This document shows positions 1 through 6,473 of a stretch of 29,851 nucleotides of DNA, one piece after another. The stretch spans positions 1-29,851 of the forward strand of contig JAEZZY010000006.1 in assembly GCA_023418315.1 (NCBI GenBank), given 5' to 3'. The stretch is from Bacteroidota bacterium. GTDB taxonomy: Bacteria; Bacteroidota; Bacteroidia; Chitinophagales; Chitinophagaceae. How positions within the stretch are numbered: the first letter of the stretch is position 1; every line of letters starts with the position of its first letter. Under the pieces are notes generated by a model that made no database searches, was not told where the DNA came from, and saw nothing but the letters and a program-made list of their open reading frames with translations. Position numbers and translations under genes: made by a program.

Positions 1-59
1 CTTTCCTGCAGTCGCAAAATGGAGATAATCTGACTCTCCGTAAACTTCGATTTTTTCAT
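1..59 (-). CDS. IS3-family transposase OrfA, N-terminus only
   Basis: Only the first 19 codons are in the window. The ATG is at 59-57 and the translation begins MKKSKFTESQIISILRLQE. This matches the conserved opening of IS3-family OrfA, the helix-turn-helix protein that binds the element's ends and is fused to the DDE transposase OrfB by programmed frameshifting. The helix-turn-helix and everything after it lie beyond the left edge. A purine-rich stretch (AAAGGAAAG) just before the ATG could serve as ribosome binding site. Recognition rests on a short but very characteristic sequence. Confidence 0.8.
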   Translation of the reverse strand, partial: MKKSKFTESQIISILRLQE

Positions 60-127
60 GTTCTTTCCTTTAAATTTAGCTACTCTTTTTATATTTATGA
101 GTGCTTCGGTTTAAAGGGGAGCTTTCA
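1..127 (-). mobile_element. End of an IS3-family insertion sequence (partial)
   Basis: The window opens inside an insertion sequence. On the minus strand the first 19 codons of an IS3-type OrfA are present (positions 59 to 1). About 68 bases before that start the strand reads TGAAAGCTCCCCTTTAAACC from position 127. This looks like an IS3-family terminal inverted repeat: such repeats begin TGA or TG, carry a C-rich block, and lie roughly 60-70 bases before orfA. The other end and any target duplication are outside the window, so the boundary at 127 is inferred. Confidence 0.7.
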
Positions 128-949
128 GCTTTCCAAAACCATTTTAGTTTCATCAAAATCTTTAAGTTTTCGCTCTTTGTTTTTTGAGCCAAATAATTTA
201 GCTTGTAACTTTGACATAAATCCTTCTGCTACATCGCCTGTAATTTCTTTGTTTTTCGGAACAGCTTCAATTTTTATATCATAATGTTGAAACAACTGTG
301 AAAGTCCATCTGTTGTATGCAATTCGTCCATAAAGGTTGACTTGAATGACATACTTTTTAAAACTGCACCTTTTAAAAATTCGTCTTGAAAAGATTTTGG
401 ACAAAATTCAGTTGGTTGTGCTTTGTTGAAGTTATTGCCACGAAAGATATTAGTAATGTAACTTCTGAAAATATTGGTAATCGTTTCTTCCTTTCCATTA
501 GAATGTATCATAAAAAATCCTTCATTATGGTCGGGCGGTAAATAAATAAAGACGTAGAAATACAGCAAGACCGACTTGTTTAGCCCCAACGTAAAGCTAT
601 CGTTTTCATCATCATTGTTTGAAACAATTCTATCTCTGCCATACATACCACCATTGAGTACACCTGATATTATGTAATCGGCAGAATTGAAAGTAGGTTT
701 TCTGTCGAAATGTTTATTTATGCTTTTCTTGTTTTCTAAACCAATTTTCTTTTTGAGTTTATCATCTTTTGCATAATCAGATTTTAAAGATTGGATAAAA
801 TGCTTGAAACAAGCTTCAACCACTTTTTCATCAGTAGGATTTTTTCCTGCTTTCAGTTCTTCAATTGCGAAATCACGAAAGGTCTTTAAATCTTCTTTTT
901 TGTGATTAAGCGTAAACCTGTAAAATTCTAATTTGGGATTTATTGCCAT
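125..949 (-). CDS. Unrecognised protein at the end of the R-M operon, probably cut by the IS
   Basis: This encodes 274 residues from the ATG at 949. An in-frame ATG at 991 would overlap the methyltransferase gene, so the start 20 bases after that gene's stop is preferred. I do not recognise the family. The protein is charged and soluble with no signal peptide. The N-terminal third is rich in Lys/Glu helices, there is an aromatic segment around residues 125-145 (LLYFYVFIYLPPDHNEG), and the C-terminus is Lys-rich. It is the last gene of the restriction-modification operon and shares its low GC. Its TGA stop coincides with the first three bases of the putative IS3 inverted repeat, so the native protein may have been longer. 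A role as accessory restriction or other defence factor is only inferred from position. Confidence 0.6.
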   Translation of the reverse strand: MAINPKLEFYRFTLNHKKEDLKTFRDFAIEELKAGKNPTDEKVVEACFKHFIQSLKSDYAKDDKLKKKIGLENKKSINKHFDRKPTFNSADYIISGVLNGGMYGRDRIVSNNDDENDSFTLGLNKSVLLYFYVFIYLPPDHNEGFFMIHSNGKEETITNIFRSYITNIFRGNNFNKAQPTEFCPKSFQDEFLKGAVLKSMSFKSTFMDELHTTDGLSQLFQHYDIKIEAVPKNKEITGDVAEGFMSKLQAKLFGSKNKERKLKDFDETKMVLES

Positions 950-968
950 AATATTTCTGTGTAATCTT

Positions 969-2477
969 TTAAACTTTATAAATTTTCTCAATCATTCCCC
1001 AAATTTCCCTTTCTTTTTTTTCATCATAACTTCCTGTTGCTCTCACTTCATCAACAATGCTTTTTGTTTTTGCAGTAATCAATTCCAAAACAGATTTTTC
1101 TGGAATGATAAACGGGATTTTCTTGATGTAATTTGCTGGATTATTGGCTGATGGATTGATGGTTCTGATTAGCTTATTACAAGTAGGAGAATTGAAAAAA
1201 GCCAATAAATAATAAGTGAGATTTTCATCTTTCGGAAAAATGCCTACAATACTTTGGTCAAATAATTTATTTTCAATCAAGGAGGCTGTAATGCTTGACG
1301 AACTTATCATCGGTACACCAATTCCAAATTTGAAATAATACTTAGGGTTTTGAAACCTTGCCTTTTTATCAGTTTTGTAATGTTGTACAGCTTCTTTGCT
1401 CCAATTCACAAACCAACTTTCGGGCTTTAGATATTTGGTGTTTCCGCCTTTCACGATTGGCAAAAAATGTTGTTCATTTTCAATGCCGTTGAGTATTCCA
1501 GCATTTTTTTTGTAATCTGTATTGACACTATCAGCATTTACTAAATCATAGTTTTTACCATTTTTTAAATCTGGACTTATTACTTGTAAAAAGCGCTTGT
1601 CATCACCCGAATAAAATCCTGTAACACAATCAGCAATATCTCCGACTTTAAATTTTGATTGGTTAATGAGTTTTAGCACATTGCGATTTTCGGCAATCAA
1701 AAAAGCGTGGTCTGGATTATTTAATACATCTTCTTGTTTGAACGAGTAAGTTTTTAAATTATCGCTGTCAATATTGTTTAATTGTTCTACATTTTCAAAC
1801 CCATTCATAACAGTAAATTTATTTTGCAAACATTCTTTATAATCGCTTTTCTTTTTTAAGGTAATAATGGAAAGATTGGCGTAGCCAAAATTTACACCTG
1901 GGAAAAAAGAGGATGGAAATAAAGCCAATTCAACAATTCGAGTTTTGGTCAAAATATGGTTTCGCAATGCTTTGTGCATGTGCAAATTGAGGAACGTGTC
2001 GGGAATGATAAACGATAAAATTCCATCTTCTTTCAGCAACTCAATACAACGATACAAAAACAAACCGTAGCTTTCTTTGGCATACAATTCGGGATACATT
2101 TTTTTAAGCACAGCCCTCTTTTCATAATCTTGCCACGCTCCGTATGGCGGATTGGCAATAATTTTATCATAAATACCGCCAAAACAAGAATTGAATTTTA
2201 ATTCTGTATCTAATAATGTATCGCATTCCCGAATAGTTACATTTAGGCAGTCGGAAAATTTTTCGTTTAGGATTTCAACTGACTTTGGATTTAGCTCGCA
2301 AATATCAATATGAGCAAATTCGTTTTCACTCAAAATAGCTTCGACAAACACACCATCGCCACCACAAGGTTCAAATATTTTGTCGCTTGCTTCCAACGAT
2401 AATTTACTTACCATATAATCAACTATTGGTGTTGATTTGGTGTAAAATGCCTGATATTTTCTTGCTTCGCTTATCAT
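969..2477 (-). CDS. N6-adenine DNA methyltransferase of a type II-like R-M system
   Basis: A 502-residue S-adenosylmethionine-dependent DNA methyltransferase. Motif I (FEPCGGDGVF, residues 35-44) binds AdoMet, and the catalytic motif IV NPPY is at 109-112 within IIANPPYGAW. NPPY is typical of adenine-N6 enzymes. The large C-terminal half, from about residue 250, would hold the target recognition domain; its order (motif I, motif IV, then recognition region) suggests a gamma-class layout. The ATG at 2477 shares its A with the TAA of the endonuclease gene (TAATG), so translation is coupled. A TTG two codons upstream is less likely. It should protect the host by methylating the site cut by the neighbouring enzyme. 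The recognition sequence cannot be read from sequence alone. Confidence 0.88.
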   Translation of the reverse strand: MISEARKYQAFYTKSTPIVDYMVSKLSLEASDKIFEPCGGDGVFVEAILSENEFAHIDICELNPKSVEILNEKFSDCLNVTIRECDTLLDTELKFNSCFGGIYDKIIANPPYGAWQDYEKRAVLKKMYPELYAKESYGLFLYRCIELLKEDGILSFIIPDTFLNLHMHKALRNHILTKTRIVELALFPSSFFPGVNFGYANLSIITLKKKSDYKECLQNKFTVMNGFENVEQLNNIDSDNLKTYSFKQEDVLNNPDHAFLIAENRNVLKLINQSKFKVGDIADCVTGFYSGDDKRFLQVISPDLKNGKNYDLVNADSVNTDYKKNAGILNGIENEQHFLPIVKGGNTKYLKPESWFVNWSKEAVQHYKTDKKARFQNPKYYFKFGIGVPMISSSSITASLIENKLFDQSIVGIFPKDENLTYYLLAFFNSPTCNKLIRTINPSANNPANYIKKIPFIIPEKSVLELITAKTKSIVDEVRATGSYDEKKEREIWGMIEKIYKV

Positions 2478-3391
2478 TACCAAAGTAGATATTGTAACAG
2501 ATTATTGTCAGTTAAATGCTGTGTTGTTTCAGCATTAAAATCAGCTGCCCAATCAATATTCGTTTCCGTCCATTGTTTTAGATTGTAACCTGAGTATTCA
2601 CTAATTTTTTGATAGGCTTCGCTTCCACAATACGCATCCCAAATTCCTGAATTTTTCAGCGTATTGAAATAGCTGTTGTTTTCTTCGGCTCTCACAAAAA
2701 GCAAACACTTATAATTGTCGTCAAGATTTTGGTAAATGGTCGCAACCAACAATAAACGGTTAGTGTTTCCTTTTTCGTTTGAGCCAAATCCGCTTTTAAA
2801 ATCGACAACATATTTTTGGTTGTTGTGTGTGAAGTGCAAATCCAATTCCAACTGAATTTCTCCCGAACTTACCAAACTCCAAACTTTATCGTAGTATCTT
2901 TTTAGCTCTTGTTTTTCATCATCAGTAATCGTTAAATTGTCAATATAGTTGGCAATTTCATCTGTCATTTTCTTTTTTACTTCCGAAAAAAGCGGTGGTA
3001 CAAAAAGTGAAATATCGTTTGCGGGATAATAAAAACACAGCTTACAAAACGGGTCCCAAAGCTCGCCAACTCTCCTCGAAAAGTCCATATATTCATAAGG
3101 TCTTACCGAATTACGGCTTTCAATCATTACTACAATATTGCAATACGTAATCATCAAAATGGCTTCCAACTTTTCTTGGTTAGTCCATTTTTCTTTTTCA
3201 GCTTGTTGCAATAAAGTTGTTATCAGATTATTCTTAGTCTGGTTAAGCGCTTCGTTAATTGCCCTTGCTTTTTTGTCTGATTGGGTGTCCGCAAACTTGG
3301 TTTTGATTTGCGTCAAAAACTCTGTTGCTCTATCTCTGAAATAAGCTAAAAGTTCCTGCTTCTTGTCCTTTATATTTTTGTCTATATTCAT
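2477..3391 (-). CDS. Putative restriction endonuclease with PD-(D/E)XK-like core
   Basis: A 304-residue soluble protein immediately before the methyltransferase and overlapping it by one base. A PD-(D/E)XK-type nuclease core can be read: LELDLHF with Asp184, a beta-turn-beta, then YVVDFKSGFG giving Asp197-x-Lys199. The spacing of 13 residues between the first Asp and the D-x-K pair is normal for the superfamily. Regions on either side are helical. No helicase or methylase motifs are present, so this is a stand-alone nuclease partnered by a separate methyltransferase, as in type II systems. The start at 3391 overlaps the stop of the 62-aa gene as ATGA. I infer restriction function from the core plus the partner; I do not recognise a named restriction enzyme. 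Confidence 0.75.
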   Translation of the reverse strand: MNIDKNIKDKKQELLAYFRDRATEFLTQIKTKFADTQSDKKARAINEALNQTKNNLITTLLQQAEKEKWTNQEKLEAILMITYCNIVVMIESRNSVRPYEYMDFSRRVGELWDPFCKLCFYYPANDISLFVPPLFSEVKKKMTDEIANYIDNLTITDDEKQELKRYYDKVWSLVSSGEIQLELDLHFTHNNQKYVVDFKSGFGSNEKGNTNRLLLVATIYQNLDDNYKCLLFVRAEENNSYFNTLKNSGIWDAYCGSEAYQKISEYSGYNLKQWTETNIDWAADFNAETTQHLTDNNLLQYLLW

Positions 3392-3576
3392 TGTTGTCCC
3401 TTTAATAAAACTAATTCAGTAAGACTATTCGGTAATTTCTCATCAAACCAATGCCAAATATCGAAACGGTATGTTCCTTTTTCCCAATGATAAAAATCTT
3501 GTTCAATTTCATCATTATCGTTTATCGGAATATCGCCAAACTCGTTCCACATTTTTACCCATTTAATTATTTCCAT
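3388..3576 (-). CDS. Small Trp-rich protein (62 aa) in the R-M operon, function unknown
   Basis: This encodes 62 residues, acidic and rich in tryptophan. The central segment contains DIPINDNDEIEQDF and then FDIWHWFDEKLP. Small proteins with this 'DIPxNxxxEIExxF ... IWHWFE' pattern are, from memory, widespread in bacteria and often lie near mobile or defence genes, but I know of no assigned function. The ATG is at 3576, and its TGA overlaps the start of the endonuclease gene by four bases (ATGA), so it is translated as part of the operon. It may be a folding or inhibitor partner of the nuclease, but that is only a guess from position. Confidence 0.7.
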   Translation of the reverse strand: MEIIKWVKMWNEFGDIPINDNDEIEQDFYHWEKGTYRFDIWHWFDEKLPNSLTELVLLKGQQ

Positions 3577-3588
3577 TTTTAGATTTTT

Positions 3589-3705
3589 TTATGCTGCTTT
3601 TGCGTTAGGGATTGAAGCAAAAATTCTTTTTGTCCTTCGGTACTTGCTTGTCAAGTAATAATCCCTGTCGGCTGTATATTTTTCTATGAGTTGCTTTATT
3701 GTCAT
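3589..3705 (-). CDS. 38-aa ORF resembling the N-terminus of a type IIG R-M enzyme (possible remnant)
   Basis: A 38-codon reading frame starts at 3705, overlaps the stop of the XRE gene by four bases (ATGA), and ends at TAA 3591-3589. Its first half (LIEKYTADRDYYLTSKY) resembles, from memory, the extreme N-terminus of Eco57I-like restriction-modification proteins, where 'YYLxSKYNETxLRxDF' usually follows. Here the sequence turns to a basic stretch after SKY and stops. It may be a genuine small coupled gene, or the 5' stub of a larger restriction gene whose remainder was replaced by the present endonuclease/methylase pair. The overlap with the regulator argues that it is, or was, translated. 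Confidence 0.45.
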   Translation of the reverse strand: MTIKQLIEKYTADRDYYLTSKYRRTKRIFASIPNAKAA

Positions 3706-4028
3706 TTCTTTTTGTTCGCTTTTATATATTTTGCTCGTTCCTCCGCTACTTTCAGTGCTTCAATTCCTAAATCTTCGTCTTGAATTTCATACAAAATCTT
3801 GTCGCTCAGGAACAAAACCAAAAGGTCGTCTGCGTCATAGTCGTATATGTCCGCAAGTTTCAGAACTACCTCTTTTGTAATTCTGCGTTCCCCACGTTCC
3901 ATTTTGCTTAAAATAGCAACATCAATATCGAGCAATGCAGCAACTTTCCGCAATGGAAGTTCCTTTTCTTCTCGAATATGTCTTAGCTTTTCGCCTATTG
4001 TTTCTGTTGACACAACCTCTATTGACAT
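3702..4028 (-). CDS. XRE-family transcriptional regulator, controller-like
   Basis: A 108-residue DNA-binding protein. A Cro/C1-type helix-turn-helix spans about residues 11-65: IGEKLRHIREEKELPLRK, then the recognition helix region DIDVAILSKMERGERRITKE. The C-terminal 40 residues form an extra helical tail (LVLFLSDKILYEIQDEDL). Regulators of this length and tail commonly sit in front of restriction-modification genes in Bacteroidota. It is the first gene of the operon and its stop overlaps the next start. A perfect palindrome covers its own promoter and start codon, which strongly suggests autoregulation and control of the timing of endonuclease versus methylase expression, as in controller (C) proteins. 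Confidence 0.88.
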   Translation of the reverse strand: MSIEVVSTETIGEKLRHIREEKELPLRKVAALLDIDVAILSKMERGERRITKEVVLKLADIYDYDADDLLVLFLSDKILYEIQDEDLGIEALKVAEERAKYIKANKKK

Positions 4029-4043
4029 AATATGTCAAATTTA
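4022..4043 (-). promoter_or_regulatory. Promoter -7 box and overlapping palindromic operator of the R-M operon
   Basis: On the minus strand TAAATTTG at 4043-4036 is an exact match to the Bacteroidota -7 element TAnnTTTG. It overlaps a perfect palindrome, TTGACATAATATGTCAA at 4022-4038 (8-base arms, one central base), which also covers the ATG of the regulator gene at 4028-4026. A clear -33 TTG is not seen at the usual distance. Transcription would start within a few bases of the ATG. A regulator bound here would block both polymerase and the start region. Confidence 0.65.
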
Positions 4044-4232
4044 GAAAAGGTTTTTAATTTGTTTCCATTTTTTCAATTCTTTTCATTCCTATCAAGCGTT
4101 AGTAAATTCATTCTTGCAAAACTTAGTGTGGGATGTCGCAAATAGGTCAATTCGCAGCATCTTTACGTCTTGTCTTTTGCGTTTTCACTTACCCCCTTAC
4201 CCCACGTTTCCGTTTATAGAAAGGCAATTCTC

Positions 4233-4240
4233 TATTTTTG
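4233..4240 (+). promoter_or_regulatory. Candidate -7 promoter element of fmt
   Basis: TATTTTTG matches TAnnTTTG exactly and ends seven bases before the fmt ATG at 4248, implying a transcript with almost no leader. No good TTG was found at -33, so the assignment is tentative. The rest of the 219-base gap 4029-4247 holds the operator described above and no further gene that I can support. Confidence 0.4.
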
Positions 4241-4247
4241 CATCTTC

Positions 4248-5174
4248 ATGAAAAATTTCCAAGACCTTAGAATTATCTTCCTCGGTACACCTGATTTTGC
4301 CGTTGCCTCGCTTGATGCGTTGCTAAAGGCAGGAGCAACTATCATAGCTGTAGTTACCGCACCGGACAAGCCTTCCGGCCGCGGCTTACATTTACAGCCT
4401 TCTGCCGTGAAAAAATATGCGACCGAGCACAACCTTCTTGTCTTACAACCTGAAAAACTCAAAGATCCTGATTTCCTCGCACAACTGAAATCATTGCAAG
4501 CCGACCTGCAAGTAGTAGTGGCGTTCCGCATGTTGCCGGAAGCTGTGTGGAACATGCCGCCTATGGGAACCATTAATGTACACGCTTCCTTACTGCCGCA
4601 ATACCGGGGTGCCGCACCCATCAACAGGGCAGTGATAAACGGCGAAAAAGAAACAGGGGTTACCACCTTTCAGCTAAAACACGAGATAGATACGGGGGGC
4701 ATTTTATTACAAGAAAAAATAGACATTCTTCCCGAAGACAATGCCGGAACCTTACACGATAAACTGAGAGATGCGGGGGCTATGCTTTTGGTAAAAACCA
4801 TAGAAGGCATAGTAAAAAATACGATCAAAGAAACACCGCAATCTTCTCTTTCCGGCGAGCTGAAACACGCTCCCAAGATTTTTAAAGACGATATGCAGAT
4901 TGACTGGAACAAATCCGCCGAAGAAATACACAATCTCATCCGGGGTTTGTCGCCTTATCCGGCAGCATTCAGCGAGCTTAAAGGCAAGCAGTTTAAAATT
5001 TATCAATCCGGGTTTGAGCAAACCATGCCCCATTCGGAAGCCGGCAGCTTTGAAACCGATTATAAAAGCTATCTGCGCTTTGCCGCAAAAGACGGATGGG
5101 TGTATATAAAAGAACTGCAATTGGAAGGAAAAAAACGAATGAACATAGAAGCGTTTTTAAAAGGATTCCGATAA
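4248..5174 (+). CDS. fmt: Methionyl-tRNA formyltransferase
   Basis: This 308-residue enzyme transfers a formyl group from 10-formyl-tetrahydrofolate to the methionine on initiator tRNA. The N-terminal Rossmann-like domain begins IIFLGTPDFAVASL. The folate/catalytic region contains NVHASLLPQYRG with Asn110 and His112, and EIDTGG with Asp148, the Asn-His-Asp triad of the family. APDKPSGRG at 39-46 is the tRNA-contacting loop. The C-terminal domain from about residue 205 binds tRNA. The length is normal. The ATG at 4248 gives the conserved N-terminus; an upstream frame reaching 4170 would add 26 residues not expected for the family. It is the first chromosomal-core gene to the right of the R-M island. 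Confidence 0.96.
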   Translation: MKNFQDLRIIFLGTPDFAVASLDALLKAGATIIAVVTAPDKPSGRGLHLQPSAVKKYATEHNLLVLQPEKLKDPDFLAQLKSLQADLQVVVAFRMLPEAVWNMPPMGTINVHASLLPQYRGAAPINRAVINGEKETGVTTFQLKHEIDTGGILLQEKIDILPEDNAGTLHDKLRDAGAMLLVKTIEGIVKNTIKETPQSSLSGELKHAPKIFKDDMQIDWNKSAEEIHNLIRGLSPYPAAFSELKGKQFKIYQSGFEQTMPHSEAGSFETDYKSYLRFAAKDGWVYIKELQLEGKKRMNIEAFLKGFR

Positions 5175-5303
5175 ACGCCATATTTATGCTTCTCATAGGT
5201 TTTTTTTAAAATAACCGAAAGGGGTAAATGCTAAAAATATTTTCGGGCAAAAATCCCTTCCGTAGCGTTTTGTTCTCCTATCTTAGCTGCTACAACCGAA
5301 GCC

Positions 5304-6473
5304 GTGACTACCAGCCAATACGAATTTGAAGCCCTGTTTAATAATGCAGCTATAGGGATTATCATCATCAACAGTGAGGGCACCATCCTGCTGGTCAATC
5401 AGTTTGCAGAAAACCAATTCGGCTACCTGCCAGGTGAGCTTATCGGCGAAAAAATAGAACGGCTCATTCCCAACCGGTATAGGGAAGGGCATGTAAAACA
5501 CCGCGATGATTACCACCGTTACAACCCTCATAGCCGACCTATGGGTACAGGGCTGGATTTATATGCCATAAAAAAAGACGCTACCGAATTTCCGGTGGAG
5601 GTGAGCCTGAGTACCTATAAAAATGAAAACGGCAGATTCAGCATTGCTTTTGTAAGCGACATTACCATTCGCAAGCAATCCGAACAAGCGTTGGTGAACC
5701 TCAATGCCGCCCTGGAAGAAAAAGTAAAAGAACGTACGCAATCGCTGGAAGAATCTCTTACCAAAGAACGGGAACTGAATGAACTGAAATCGCGTTTCGT
5801 TTCTATGGCATCGCATGAATTTCGTACACCGCTTAGCACTATTCTTTCTTCCATTTATCTTGTTTCCCAATATCAGAAAGCAGAAGACCAGCCTAAGCGG
5901 GAGAAGCATGTGCAGCGCATTATCGCTTCCGTAAACGGGCTGAATGATATCCTCAATGATTTTCTCTCCGTAGGCAGAATCGAAGAAAATAAAATACAGG
6001 TACGCTGGCAGGATGTATCTATACCCGAAACCGTCAAAGCGCTTATCAGCGAGCTGAACTCTATAAAAAAAGCCGGACAAACCATCCACTATAAACATAT
6101 CGGCGGGCAGATGCTCCTTTTTGATGCTTCCCTGCTCCGGTACATCATCACCAACCTGGTTTCTAACGCCATCAAATTTTCCACCGAAAACGCCGCAATA
6201 TGGATAGAAACGGAACTATCGCCCACCCAACTGCAATTGAAAATATCCGATGAAGGCATAGGCATCTCCGCCGAAGACAGGCAATATCTTTTTCAGCGAT
6301 TCTTCCGCGGCGCCAATGTGAGTAATATACAGGGAACCGGACTGGGATTGCACATCGTAGCCAAATACGCCGAGCTGCTGCATGGCACTATAAATGTAAC
6401 AAGCAGGCTCAACAAAGGAACCTGCTTTATACTTCAATTCGATCGTACCAAGCGATTAGCGCAAGAACAATAA
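5304..6473 (+). CDS. Soluble PAS-domain sensor histidine kinase (orphan)
   Basis: A 389-residue kinase without membrane segments. The N-terminal PAS domain (about 8-125) contains GIIIINSEGTILLVNQ and the Tyr-Leu-Pro-Gly-Glu loop after the PAS core helix. A coiled-coil linker (130-160) follows. The HisKA dimerisation domain has FVSMASHEFRTPL with phospho-acceptor His171. The ATPase domain shows LVSNAIKFS (N box), DEGIG (G1), FQRFFRG (F box) and GTGLGL (G2), so all kinase motifs are intact. The start is GTG at 5304. No response regulator is adjacent, so its partner is unknown and the signal is presumably cytoplasmic. Its last 18 bases overlap the end of the convergent glnN. Confidence 0.93.
   Translation: MTTSQYEFEALFNNAAIGIIIINSEGTILLVNQFAENQFGYLPGELIGEKIERLIPNRYREGHVKHRDDYHRYNPHSRPMGTGLDLYAIKKDATEFPVEVSLSTYKNENGRFSIAFVSDITIRKQSEQALVNLNAALEEKVKERTQSLEESLTKERELNELKSRFVSMASHEFRTPLSTILSSIYLVSQYQKAEDQPKREKHVQRIIASVNGLNDILNDFLSVGRIEENKIQVRWQDVSIPETVKALISELNSIKKAGQTIHYKHIGGQMLLFDASLLRYIITNLVSNAIKFSTENAAIWIETELSPTQLQLKISDEGIGISAEDRQYLFQRFFRGANVSNIQGTGLGLHIVAKYAELLHGTINVTSRLNKGTCFILQFDRTKRLAQEQ

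Noticed and set aside
933..1151. 72-codon hydrophobic plus-strand frame at the methylase/274-aa junction
   Set aside because: Its Phe-rich 'membrane' look comes from AT-rich antisense of Lys/Glu codons; no independent support.
4170..4247. 26-residue N-terminal extension of Fmt
   Set aside because: The family starts at the Rossmann strand encoded just after the ATG at 4248, and the upstream part contains the promoter-like box.
5559..6098. 179-codon minus-strand frame inside the histidine kinase gene
   Set aside because: It lies opposite the PAS and HisKA domains, which are unmistakable; its translation shows no domain.
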